Shown here in pieces: positions 1-11,648 of a stretch of 64,000 nt of DNA. The notes below the pieces were generated by a model, which saw nothing but the letters and a program-made list of their open reading frames with translations, did not search any database and had not been told where the DNA came from. This DNA comes from Antedon mediterranea (lineage: Eukaryota; Echinodermata; Crinoidea; Comatulida; Antedonidae). The stretch lies in assembly GCF_964355755.1 (NCBI RefSeq), contig NC_092675.1, forward strand, positions 10,989,312 through 11,053,311, given 5' to 3'. Each line of letters begins with the position of its first letter. Positions within the stretch are counted from its first letter, which is position 1. A program made the position numbers and the translations under genes.

Positions 1-1770
1 AATTTAAATTAGTTACATGCTATCATGTTGTGTTGGTAAAATTTAAAGTGAAAAAAAGGGTTTATGGGCTGTTTTTACAATATTGTAAATATTAGTCAGT
101 ACAAAGTACTGAAGAGTAAATGACTACGGAAGTATGAAACAATAGGTATTGTGTTTCGGGGTATAATAGACAAGTTCTATTTCCTCTGAAATAATGGTGT
201 AAGAAGCATTTTTGGGTAGAAGCTGGGATCCACTTGATTTAGGATATTTCGACCTCGCTGATTACGAATATGGCGGATCCCAAGCGAAATTCGGCCATCT
301 AAGCCTTAATTTGCATTATTAAAAATGGCGGCCATTTTTTATAATTACCCTATATCTCGAGAAACACTAGTCACAGATAATTAATTTTGGTGTCAAAATG
401 TTTTAAATATATGTTTTTATATTCACTTTAATGACACATTTTCTAAAAAAATGGATGCAAGTCTTATTTCTGACATTTTATTTATCGTATCTCAGTAACC
501 AATAATCGGAGAGACACCAAATAGGGCTCAAATTGTTCAGAAACTATACCTTCATATTTATTATAATGAAATGTTTTTACAAAAAATGGCCGATTCTACA
601 ACTATTGACCTTTGAACTATTAGTCAAATATAATAATATAATAATAATATAACTTTGAAAATTGTGGTCTTATGAATTTTTTTTTCTGTTTAAATTGTTT
701 AAAACATGTGTGTTTCTATCGAGTCTAATGGCACATTTTGTACAAAAATGGCCGATAGTATGGTTATTGACCTTTAAACTACAGCATAGGCCTACTGTAT
801 ACTAATAATATAATTGCATAACTATAAAATTATTTATACACAATAATAATTAGTAAAATTATAAAATTCACTGCCATCAAATATGATGTATTATGATTTA
901 TATAGATTAAAAAAAAAATTTGAACACGCAAGTTACATTTGTTGAAATTTGAAATTTGAAATTACCTGCCATCAATATGTTGGAGTATGATTATAGATTT
1001 TTAAAAATGTGAACATGTCAGCTACATTTGGAAATTACCTGCCATCAATATGATGGATTATGATTATAGATTTGAACACGCAAGAAAATTGCCCTGACAT
1101 GTCCTTAAAAAAAAATTTTTTTTTAATTAAAAAAATTTAATATGCAAAACATTCTAGATAATTGAGGTCATTTGAGGTCATTTTAAGATGAAATTGGGAT
1201 ATTGGCAACCTATGACAACAAGACGGCAATTTTCATAGAATTTGAGATAAAAGACACTAATTATTTTTTGTCGTATTGAAGATGATTACTTTATTTTTTA
1301 ATTTATACAAAATTTTGATGGGTTTCATACTATTTGGTTAAAATTTAGGGGAAAAAACTGTAGTTTTTATTGTTTTTAGCTCAAAAATTGCATGTATTCA
1401 AAATATTTTTCAAAATAAATGTAAACAAATCCTGTCAACTCAATGCAATTTATTTTCAAAAACTGTGCTGACATGTCATTTAAAAAAAAAAATTTAAAAA
1501 ATTAGCCACTTTTTGGGCATTGCTTCCTCTACTATAGTGGAAAATCGGCTTAAATATACTGTACCCCCACTGTACCTCGAATTCGAGATTACGGTATGTA
1601 TAACCAAAGAATATATATCACAAGAATGAGTAATCCGCGATTTTCCCTGTAACAGTAATATTGTCCATGTGGTAGGGCGCCGCCATAAGTGTGGATGTAT
1701 CTGGGATGTATACAACTTTTTGTGACGGTTTCACTAATCAAAGGCTGGACCACCGGTAGTATTTCCTTGA
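1..1770. other. AT-rich non-coding flank with degenerate repeats
   Basis: I see no gene here. The stretch holds imperfect local repeats. Two copies of a block with ATGGCCGAT followed by a TATTGACCTTT motif lie near 565-650 and 730-785. Three irregular units beginning CTGCCATCAA(A)TATG lie at about 870, 966 and 1038. A short segment near 1600-1655 matches, in inverted orientation, about 6905-6960, so related repeat DNA flanks and separates the inverted Helentron-like copies. Confidence 0.5.
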
Positions 1771-2040
1771 TAAACAAGAAATATTTCTTACAAAAAACGC
1801 CGCGTAACTTTTTGACTGGACAGTTGTAAGAACAGTCTTCATTAATCTAATATATAATAGGTCGGCCAATCAAAACGCAAGTGAACAATTGGGACTTTAC
1901 TTGTGATTTATGTCATTGGCCTGTCAGCACAGTCGTTTCTTTCTAGAATTAAACGCACAAACTTGTATTGGGAATAATGTATGTTTATGTGGTTATTACT
2001 ATCGCATTTAGGTATTGATAATAATAATAATATGGCTTTT

Positions 2041-3837
2041 CAGGCCCGTAGCCAGGGGGTTTTTTTGGGGTTCGGGCGAACCCCCCCCCCCCCCCCCCCC
2101 TTTTGCGCGAACCCCCCTTTTACCAGCGAACCCCCCTTGAAAAACAAAGGCCCCACTTCCAAAATCGTGCAATTAATTATCAATTATAACAGATTTTTTG
2201 GTCATTATACTTCTATTGACTATGTTTTAAATCGATCGAATATACAGATTGTCCGATGTCAAAGTCACTGCTGAGCGTGAGATCGAGAGATTGTTGAGAG
2301 ATGATGGTTATAAATATGACAGAAAAACGGACTGACCAATCGCGTGCTTCGGCCGGGCTTTTCGGAACGCACAAGATCACGTTCAGTTCAGTTCAATCTT
2401 TTTGGGGATTTTTATTTTTTTCCTGGAAATATTTTTCATTAAACCAAAGAAATTCACTGTGTAAACTTGAATAAAAATGGTGCTGAGTTAAATTGGTACG
2501 TGTACGTAGGCCTACCGTATATTTCGGTGTATAAGACGCACTTTTGACATGCAAATTTGACCTCTAAATGTTACCCTAATTAATTTAATTACCTACTAAT
2601 ACTTAAATTAATTAAAAATAGTGTACTACTCTGCAATGTAGGCCTAGTTAGTTACTCACTCCTGTCTAACCACAGTGTGGTAACAAGTTTATTGAATGTT
2701 TAGTTAAGGTAAATTGTCATCCGTCCTCGACTGTTAATATTACAGTACGCATTAGATATTCTACCCAGGCCTAGTAATACTCTCTGAACTCGCGGGTGTG
2801 TATTCTAGCAGCATGCAGCATCACAGCGCAACACATTTATGGAAGAGTCCATTAATTACGGTGGTGTCACATTTTAATTACACAATAACTATTTCCCTTG
2901 ATCACGGTGGTTTATTTTTATTACATCTCTATGTCAACAATCACATAATGTTATAATCATGTAGGCAATAGTCGATATCTAAAAGAGTGTGTTGTTATTG
3001 TGTTAAGTAGCTTCCCCTAATCTCATAGTGTGTGCTGGCCACCAGGCAAGGAGCACATGGTTAGTGCTCTCCTCTCCTCATATTGCTGTAATGCATGCAT
3101 GGAAATAGGAAAGATTTTCATATAGGCCTACCCAACATGATATTATAGACATAGGCTAGCCCTACCCACACAGTGCATCGTAACTGAAACAATATGGGGA
3201 TTTCCCTTTTCATTGAACGTTCAGTTGAAGTAGAGACTGATTAAGATGTAATAAAGGCAATCAAACAAAATTATATCATTTGATTCTCATAAATATGTCT
3301 CAAATATCGTTGTTTTATTATTAAAATACCATTGTTTTGATTGTAAAATGTTTAAATTTCGGCCTAGAAATAAGTGCGTCTTATGCATCGACTACATAAA
3401 AAATACTAATATTTCAGTCTCCGTTATGGGTGCGTCTTATACACAGGTGGCACGTGCGACGTGTACACCGAAATATACGGTACTATTTGTTTTTTATGTT
3501 TATAGGATAAGAAATTATTTAAGGGCCTAATATAATATACTACTTTTTTGCAACAATAAAGCTGTATTTCATGATCAGTACTACTAACTTCCATAATACT
3601 GTACTATATAATTTCTCTGCATAACTCAGATGTTAGTAGGTAAAAAATGTCTCTGTAAGCTTATTAAAACAACCGAAATTGCTCTGAGAGCCAAAGTTTC
3701 CAGGGGCCTTCGCCCCCTGGACCCCGACCGGGGGCCCTTGGCGGCCCCCTGGCCCCCAGCCTACAGTTGCTCGCTGCGCTCGCAAAATACTTGGTGTCAA
3801 GAAAACCCCCCTCTGATGCATTCTGGCTACGGGCCTG
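2041..3837. mobile_element. CAGG-ended DNA element inserted in the left Helentron-like copy
   Basis: The ends are inverted repeats of CAGGCCCGTAGCCAG (15 bp perfect), and CTTTT is duplicated on both sides (2036-2040 and 3838-3842). The uninterrupted site is seen in the sister copy near 11262-11280 (minus strand), so the boundaries are supported by an internal empty site. Just inside the left end are a poly-C run and CGAACCCCCC repeats; near the right end are GGGGCC-rich blocks at 3700-3780. No transposase is recognisable, so the element is non-autonomous. A 5-bp duplication with CAGG ends is not diagnostic to me of a named superfamily. ORFs across the C-rich blocks look like low-complexity artefacts. 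Confidence 0.85.
2515..3480. mobile_element. TA-flanked element nested in the CAGG element
   Basis: Terminal inverted repeats begin CCGTATATTTCGGTGTA and are flanked by TA on both sides (2513-2514 and 3481-3482). The subterminal motif TAAGACGCAC occurs in inverted orientation at each end (about 2532 and 3433). TA flanks and short inverted termini fit a Tc1/mariner-type MITE; no transposase is visible. This is the third nesting level in the left copy. Confidence 0.7.
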
Positions 3838-4316
3838 CTTTTGAATATATAATTACTGTCTGTAGAATAACATTTATACATTTTCGGTTCGCGATGAAAA
3901 GTTATATGAATGGATTTGTAATATAGGTATTTATAATAATAGTATATGGGTTGTATTATTGCTAAGCTATCACCAAATCACGTTATAACATTATTTCTCA
4001 GGGTTTTTTGCACCATTGATCAATACCAAACGCGTATCGGTATTATAGTTTTTAATGAATCATTACATTAATAAAAATACCCAATTAAATCAATCGCGTC
4101 AGTCCAATTCCGACTTATGTTTCGATCACATAGTTCTGTGTCTACACTGTCCAAATTAGTTTAACAAAAAAAGTGTGATGTGCCCAAATATGGTAGTGAT
4201 ATGCCCGAATATCGTAGTGATATGACATCGTCATGTCTATATAATATGGGCACATCATATTTTGTTTGATAGTATAGACAGAGCTTAAGGATTATATTTA
4301 AAAAATGTTTTCTTAC

Positions 4317-4540
4317 ATTTTGAAAAAAAGTATTTATTTGTTTATAAGCCCAATTTTCCAGTTTTAATTTTACATTTTGAAAACAAAGTATTTTATTTGT
4401 TGATAAGCCCAATTGTACAGTCTTATTTTACATTTTGAACGAAAGTATTTATTTGTTGATAAGCCCAATTTTGCAGTCTTATTTTACATTTTAAACGAAA
4501 GTATTTATTTGTTGATAAGCCGAATTTTCCAGTTTAATAA
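4317..4540. repeat. Internal minisatellite of the Helentron-like element, about 57-bp unit
   Basis: Four imperfect tandem units carry the motif ATTTGTTGATAAGCCCAATT followed by an ATTTTAC block. Equivalent units lie in the sister copy at about 10530-10805 in inverted orientation. Internal tandem repeats are common in Helentron-derived (HINE) elements. The overlapping ORFs on both strands simply read through the repeat. Confidence 0.8.
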
Positions 4541-6299
4541 TAATGACCCTTCCACAGTGCATTTTACATGATATTGACCGAGGGTTTTTACGCCTCTATA
4601 GCCACTGATCAATACCATAATTAATGTACTTTTTTAAATGAATATTGAAATGTTTCAACATACCCAATTCAAAAAACGGTCCGTTTTCGAGTTCAATATT
4701 TTGATTAGAGAGGTTGGAGTTTCATTTTGAACGAAAGTATTTATTTGATTGATAAGCCAAATTTCTAGTCCTAATGATTTGAGATTCAACGGGTTTTGCT
4801 TTCAATTGTATAATAATATAATTATATATATATATAAATATAATATTAAGTATAATTATGAATTCACCAACACTTTCAGGCCCAATAACAATGATCCCGG
4901 GCCCGAGTTTTTGTAGACCGGATTTCCATGCACAGCCACATGTTAAGGAATATGAATCTCTTTATGATTTTAATATGGTTCGAAATGATATTACACAATA
5001 ACGATTAGACAGCAACTGTGCAAGAGTCCAACTAATAAAATCGGAATGATCAATTAATTGAACATTTACAGCATAAGGCCCATACACTAGGACGATAACG
5101 ATCGACGATAAATAGACAAATGTGCATTTTTAATACATAAACCAAAAGAAATATAAACAATTCCTTTGATGACAATTATATTTTCACACGTCCAATCAAA
5201 TGACGTCATGATTAGTAAGACCAATAATATCGTGACAATACAGCGATTTTATTGTTTTCATTTATCATGACGTCATTTGATTGGAATTCGAAAAACATTA
5301 TTTTTATCAAAGACAGCATAAATGATTATCCTATAGGTCTAGAACGAAAACCTTTCTAATTTCTTTTGGTTTATGTAAAAAAAATGCATGCTATATATTC
5401 ATCGTCCGTCGTTATCGTCATAGTGTAATTGGGCCTTTATACAAAAAAAATAAATTGATTACGAGGTTACATGTCATTTTCACCTATCACCAAAAAACTA
5501 ACCTTTTCAACACTAATTAATTGTTACGAAGCCAATTTATATTATATATTTCATTAAAACTGAACTTTACGGTAAATGAAGAGTAAGTATCAGTTAATAT
5601 GAATAATATAACTAGAGGTCTATGAACTTGCGTCCAGACACAGAACTGTGACATTACTATCATAAATGTTGAAACCACTTATAAAACCTTTTTTTAAAGA
5701 AAATATAATTGTGTTAGGAGAAGGCTAATAAACAAATAGATAATATACAAACCTTTTTCTGGATTAATTAATAGAGCAGGCGTTAATAATAATCTGCTGC
5801 TGCTACCTAGACTGATTGTTCACCTTCTGACGATAATTGATTGGACAGCCCCCCCCCCCCCCCCCACGGCATCTGATAACCAAAAAAAAATTTACCAGGA
5901 CTGTTTCAATGATTTAATATATGACGGCGTATTATTATAACATTGGCCTAGATTGACAGTCAAAAGAAAGTCATTGTAAATACCTCCCTTTATGTTGACA
6001 AAGCCAAAATAAAGTTTTGACCATTATCGAATGATTATTTGACAGTGACTTATTATAATACCGGCCTGGTTTTAAAGATTTCCGTCTACATCTCAATAAT
6101 ACTGTATTATCAGCAAAGGCTTTCATATAGACTCTCTTCTCCCAGACGTTTTTGGGGTCCAGCAGCTACCTATAAATTATAGTCGAGTTTCCAAATTCAC
6201 AAAACTGTCAGTCTTAGATACTAAAGCTACCGCTATGAAACAGCTTATTAATGAATGTGTCCTCCTGGGACATAGCTGGCTAGAGCCGCGGCGCGAAAA

Positions 6300-7299
6300 T
6301 GTTATCAACTACATGCCAACATCATGTTAAATACTTTTTGGATATTTAATTGTTCGTTTTATGCAATTTATTTAGTAAAAACTGCCGTATAAACAGTTTG
6401 CTTTATCAACCGGGCGCTACGATAGCGTGACCGGGCGTGTTGGTGTTTACGCGTTTTCACGTAGGATAGTTTAATAATATTCCTATATTTAACCTGTTTC
6501 TGGTAAAACAAATAAATGTTAATGACATTTAACATTTTGTCCTATTAATAACATGTATTTTATACTAATTTATATCACAAAAACAATACTTAATTTACCG
6601 GGCGTAGAGTAGTACACGGCAATGGTAAAGAATAGGCCGTGCTGAATAACGATTCGTTGATTTTTGGTGTTGCTGTGTTAGGCCTTTTTTGTGAACTAAC
6701 TTAGCATGTTAGTAAATAATTGTCTGTAAAAGTGAATGTACACTAGTTTGTTAATAAATATGTATTATAAAATAGTTTACAATTGCAAAACTATTATCAT
6801 AATTCTATTTAATGTGACATGTATAATATCTATTAAATCAAGTCTTATTTAGTATGTATACATCCGCCCTTATGAGGGCGGGCATCACTCTCTGGAGTTC
6901 TCTGTTACAAATTTCTCATGCAAAAATCGCGGAATACTCATTCTTGTGATATATATTCTCTGGTATGATGAAACAACATGTGTGCCAAAATATTTATCTT
7001 TTTATGAATCGTTGTAATAAAAATGTGCCAGCAGCAGAACCATCATGTTTACTGTAAGCTTTGTTATATTTTACAGAATGTTTGTTTTGTATGTCTCGGG
7101 TTTTATTCTTGTATTATTACATTTGTTAGTAAAATAGAATCCGTGATCAATATGCTCTTGACGATAAGATCAGCATGCAGAATGTAGCTAGGCCTAGTAG
7201 GCCCTAGGCCTAGTAGGCCTAGGCCTCGATGTCTCGGTCTCATATACTAACGAGGATCGGAACAGAAAGACATCGAGAAGGATACACATAGTAGGTCAA
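6300..7299. other. Spacer between the two inverted Helentron-like copies
   Basis: This is AT-rich DNA without a recognisable gene. Near 7190-7230 is a cluster of TAGGCCTA motifs, followed by an inverted pair CGATGTCT / AGACATCG (about 7228-7275). A segment at about 6905-6960 is an inverted relative of 1600-1655. The spacer ends at the 8-bp target duplication of the next element. Confidence 0.5.
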
Positions 7300-7361
7300 C
7301 CTGTACCGGGTGCAGGTCAAGTCGGCCCCCAAACCGTCTCGGCCCCCAAACCGTCTCGGTC

Positions 7362-7829
7362 CCACGTCAAGTCGGCCCCACGTCAAGTCGGCCCCACGTC
7401 AAGTCGGCCCCACGTCAAGTCGGCCCCACGTCAAGTCGGCCCCACGTCAAGTCGGCCCCACGTCAAGTCGGCCCCACGTCAAGTCGGCCCCACGTCAAGT
7501 CGGCCCCACGTCAAGTCGGCCCCACGTCAAGTCGGCCCCACGTCAAGTCGGCCCCACGTCAAGTCGGCCCCACGTCAAGTCGGCCCCACGTCAAGTCGGC
7601 CCCACGTCAAGTCGGCCCCACGTCAAGTCGGCCCCACGTCAAGTCGGCCCCACGTCAAGTCGGCCCCACGTCAAGTCGGCCCCACGTCAAGTCGGCCCCA
7701 CGTCAAGTCGGCCCCACGTCAAGTCGGCCCCACGTCAAGTCGGCCCCACGTCAAGTCGGCCCCACGTCAAGTCGGCCCCACGTCAAGTCGGCCCCACGTC
7801 AAGTCGGCCCCACGTCAAGTCGGCCCCAA
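7362..7829 (+). repeat. Perfect 17-bp tandem array (CGTCAAGTCGGCCCCAC)
   Basis: About 28 essentially identical head-to-tail copies of CGTCAAGTCGGCCCCAC occupy the left end of the surrounding element, where the short copy at 36.8 kb has only a few diverged units. The homogeneity points to recent expansion. A 178-codon ORF spans the array only because 17 nt has no stop in that frame; I do not call it a gene. The array is much more GC-rich than its surroundings. Confidence 0.95.
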
Positions 7830-9421
7830 TATTATTATTATTATAGCTCCATGGTTCCACCATTTGGCCATAGAAAAATGATCGTACATATCGTTTTCGC
7901 GCCGCGGCTCTAGCCAGCTATGTCCCAGGAGGACACATTCATTAATAAGCTGTTTCATAGCGGTAGCTTTAGTATCTAAGACTGACAGTTTTGTGAATTT
8001 GGAAACTCGACTATAATTTATAGGTAGCTGCTGGACCCAAAAAACGTCTGGGAGAAGAGAGTCTATATGAAAGCCTTTGCTGATAATACAGTATTATTGA
8101 GATGTAGACGGAAATCTGTAAAATCTTGATCAATAAATAATAACTTCGTTTTTGCTGTCAACCAGGCCGGTATTATAATAAGTCACTGTCAAATAAATCA
8201 TTCGATAATGGTCAAAACTTTATTTTGGCTCTGTCAACATAAAGGGAGGTATACAGTATTTACAATGACTTTCTTTGACTGTCAATCTAGGCCAATGTTA
8301 TAATAATACGCCGTCAGATATTAAATCATTGAAACAGTCCTCGTAAATTTTTTGTTGGTTATCAGATGCCGTGGGGGGTCCAATCAATTATCGTCAGAAG
8401 GTGAACAATCAGTCTAGGTAGCAGCAGCAGATTATTAGGAACGCCTGCTCCATTAATTAATCCAGAAAAAGGTTTGTACATTATCTATTTATTTATTAGC
8501 CTTCTCCTAACACAATTATATTTTCTTTAAAAAAAAGGTTTTATAAGTGGTTTCAACATTTATGATAGTAATGTCACAGTTCTGTGTCTGGACGCAAGTT
8601 CATAGACCTACTAGTTATATTATTCATATTAACTGATACTTACTCTTCATTTACCGTAAAGTTCAGTTTTAATGAAATATATAATATAAATTGGCTTCGT
8701 AACAATTAATTAGTTTTGAAAAGGTTAGTTTTTTGGTGATAGGTGAAAATGACATGTAACTTCGTAATCAATTTATTTTTTTTGTATAAAGGCCCAATTA
8801 CACCATGGAGGTATTATACCTCCATGATTACACTATGACGATAACGACGGACGATAAATATATAGCATGCATTTTTTTTTACATAAACCAAAAGAAATTA
8901 GAAAGGTTTTCGTTCTAGACCTATAGGATAATCATTTATGCTGTCTTTGATAAAAATAATGTTTTTCAAATTCCAATCAAATGACGTCATGATAAATAAA
9001 AACAATAAAATCGGTATATTGTCACGATATTATTGGTCTTACTAATCATGACGTCATTTGATTGGACGTGTGAAAATATAATTTTCATCAAAGGAATTGT
9101 TTATATTTCTTTTGGTTTATGTATTAAAAATGCACATTTGTCTATTTATCGTCGATCGTTATCGTCCTAGTGTATGGGCCTTATGCTGTAAATGTTCAAT
9201 TAATTGATCATTCCGATTTTATTAGTTGGACTCTTGCGCAGTTGCTGTCTAATCGTTGTTGTGTAATATCATTTCGAACCATATTAAAATCATAAAGAGA
9301 TTCATATTCCTTAACATGTGGCTGTGCATGGAAGTCTGGTCTACACAAACTCGGCCCCGGGCCTGAAAGTGTTGGTGAATTCATAATTATACTTAATATT
9401 ATATTTATATATATATATATA

Positions 9422-9595
9422 AATCCAAAGGCAAATTACTGAAAAAAATGACAATGCTGTGGGTATCAGTGGCTGGATCTCAATGGAGATACAAAAATAA
9501 AAAGCGAAAAGCTAAATCAAAACGATAAAGTAAACAGCCAGAAAAGTTAACAGAGCTTTCGGGCAACACTAGCCCTTCATCAGTGCAAGTGATTA
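9422..9595 (-). mobile_element. Penelope-like 3-prime fragment with hammerhead-like core
   Basis: This segment is present in the right Helentron-like copy and absent from the left. On the minus strand it contains CTGATGA (9583-9577), a GGGC/GCCC stem with a 7-nt loop (9575-9561) and GAAA (9560-9557). That order matches the conserved core of hammerhead ribozymes, which are known to occur in Penelope-like elements. One extra A lies between CTGATGA and stem II, and stems I and III are not verified. It may be a relic rather than an active ribozyme. Confidence 0.55.
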
Positions 9596-10529
9596 TAAAT
9601 ATATTATTATACAATTGAAAGCAAAACCCGTTGAATCTCAAATCATTAGGACTAGAAATGTGGCTTATCAATCAAATAAATACTTTCGTTCAAAATGAAA
9701 CTCCAACCTCTCTAATCAAAAGATTGAACTCGAAAACGGACCGTTTTTTTTAATTGGGTATGTTGAAACATTTCAATATTCATTTAAAAAAGTACATTAA
9801 TTATGGTATTGATCAGTGGCTATAGAGGCGTAAAAACCCTCGGTCAATATCATGTAAAATGCACTGTGGAAGGGTCATTATTAAGACTGCAAAATTGGGC
9901 TTATCAACAAATAAATACTTTCGTTCAAAATGTAAAATCAAGGCTGAAAAATTGGGCTTATCAACAACAAAATATTTTATTATTAGACGCGATAACATCA
10001 AGGATAATCAGTATAATTATTAATATAGCCACTGTTACTTATAGTTTTATTCTACATGCTAAAGTAAATAAAAATCCACTAGAAAACAAACAAGTCTGAA
10101 TGTTATGCTTATTAGCCATGTTATGTTTGTTACTGTAGGCCTATGATTGTTTGTAATGTCCACATATTATTTCCGTGGGCATATCCATAGTGTATCACTC
10201 ACAAAAAAGACGTGTGAGGTTCTTTCTTTAGATTTTGAAGAATGATTTGTGTTACAGGTTGACACAAGAGTCAAATGCTCAAGATATCGGCTAACGCCAT
10301 GGGACCCTTGGCTTATCAATGAATAATAAATACAGTACTACTTTCGTTTAATTGAAATCGGAATCTGACCGTTTCATTAAATTGGGTGTGATTAGGCCTA
10401 AACATAATAATTTATTAAAAAGGTACAATAAAAACAAATGCATCAGAGGCGTAAAGAACCCACGGTCAATATCATATAAAATGTATATGGTATAAGCACT
10501 GTGGTGGAAGGGTCATTATATTAAACTGG

Positions 10530-10805
10530 AAAATTCGGCTTATCAACAAATAAATACTTTCGTTTAAAATGTAAAATAAGACTGCAAAATTGGGCTTATC
10601 AACAAATAAATACTTTCGTTCAAAATGTAAAATAAGACTGCACAATTGGGCTTACCAACAAATAAAATACTTTTTAAAAAAAATGTAAAATTAAGACTGG
10701 AAAATTGGGCTTATAAACAAATAAATACTTTTTTTCAAAATGTAAAATTAAGACTGGAAAATTGGGCTTATAAACAAATAAATACTTCCGTTCAAAATGT
10801 AAGAA
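10530..10805. repeat. Internal minisatellite of right Helentron-like copy
   Basis: About five imperfect units contain AATTGGGCTTATCAACAAAT and CAAAATGTAAAATAAGACTG. They are the inverted counterpart of 4317-4540, with one more unit than the left copy. Confidence 0.8.
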
Positions 10806-11648
10806 AATATTTTTTAAATATAATCCTTAAGCTCTGTCTATACTATCAAACTAAATATGATGTGCCCATATTATATAGACATGACGATGTCATATCACTA
10901 CGATAATCGGGCATATCACTACCATATTTGGGCACATCACACTTTTTTGGTTAAACTAGTTGGGACAGTGTAGACACAGAACTATGTGATCGAAACATAA
11001 GTCGGAATTGGACTGACGCGATTGATTTAATTGGGTATTTTTATTAATGTAATGATTCATTAAAAACTATAATACCGATACGCGTTTGGTATTGATCAAT
11101 GGTGCAAAAAACCCTGAGAAATAATGTTATAACGCGATTTGGTGATAGCTTAGCAATAATACAACCCATACTATTATTATAAATAACTATTACAAATCCA
11201 TTCATATAACTTTTCATCGCGAACCGAAAATGTATAAATGTTATTCTACAGACAGTAATTATATATTCAAAAGCCATATTATTATTATTATCAATACCTA
11301 AATGCGATAGTAATAACCACATACATTATTCCCAATACAAGTTTGTGCGTTTAATTCTAGAAAGAAACGACTGTGCTGACAGGCCAATGACATAAATCAC
11401 AAGTAAAGTCCCAATTGTTCACTTGCGTTTTGATTGGCCGACCTATTATATTAGATTAATGAAGACTGTTCTTACAACTGTCCAGTCAAAAAGTTACGCG
11501 GCGTTTTTTGTAAGAAATATTTCTTGTTTAGTCCATGATTTGTGTTTTTAAAAAAGGGGAAAACACGTAGCAGTTGTAGATATCGAAATAGCTGCCAAAT
11601 GCGCAGCTAGGAATTGGTTTCAGATGTTGTCGCCTAATCAAATGCATA

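Larger units (their letters stand above)
1771..6299 (-). mobile_element. Helentron/HINE-like non-autonomous element, left copy
   Basis: Reverse-complement copy of the element at 7894-11530. Its 3-prime end is at 1771: TAAAC, then the perfect 14-bp palindrome AAGAAATATTTCTT at 1776-1789, then a subterminal CGCCGCG motif. Its 5-prime end (TTTTCGCGCCGCGG on the minus strand) is at 6299. The short inverted repeat is terminal at one end and internal at the other, a hairpin lies next to the 3-prime end, there is no clear target duplication, and an internal minisatellite is present. These are Helentron/HINE (DINE-1-like) traits. I see no Rep/helicase ORF. About 1.8 kb of this copy is a later insertion (2041-3837). 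Compared with the right copy it lacks a PLE-like piece and one of two internal direct repeats. The class assignment is an inference. Confidence 0.75.
7894..11530 (+). mobile_element. Helentron/HINE-like non-autonomous element, right copy
   Basis: Inverted partner of 1771-6299. The 5-prime end is TTTTCGCGCCGCGGCTC. The 3-prime end has CGCGGCG at about 11498, the palindrome AAGAAATATTTCTT at 11512-11525 and the terminal GTTTA. It is inserted into a T-run of the AAGTCGGCC-array element: in the short copy (about 36475-36510) the flanks GATCGTACAT and GTCCATGATTTG are joined directly. It contains an internal duplicated segment (about 9720-9900 and 10370-10540), a minisatellite at about 10530-10805 and a PLE-like fragment at about 9422-9595. 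No Rep/helicase coding sequence is visible. Confidence 0.8.

Noticed and set aside
3630-3926. ORFs on both strands near the GGGGCC-rich block
   Set aside because: They cross the transposon end and the target duplication, and similar C-rich blocks elsewhere (57690-57780) are not coding.
7310-7846. 178-codon ORF with repeating VKSAPRQVGPTSSRPH peptide
   Set aside because: It is a translation of the perfect 17-bp DNA repeat; the peptide repeats only because 3 x 17 nt = 17 codons. Its ends coincide with the array, not with gene signals.
1771-11530. One giant transposon (Polinton-like) with 4-kb terminal inverted repeats
   Set aside because: The right arm lies inside a different element with its own duplication, the arms have their own complete 5-prime and 3-prime ends, and there are no coding genes between them.
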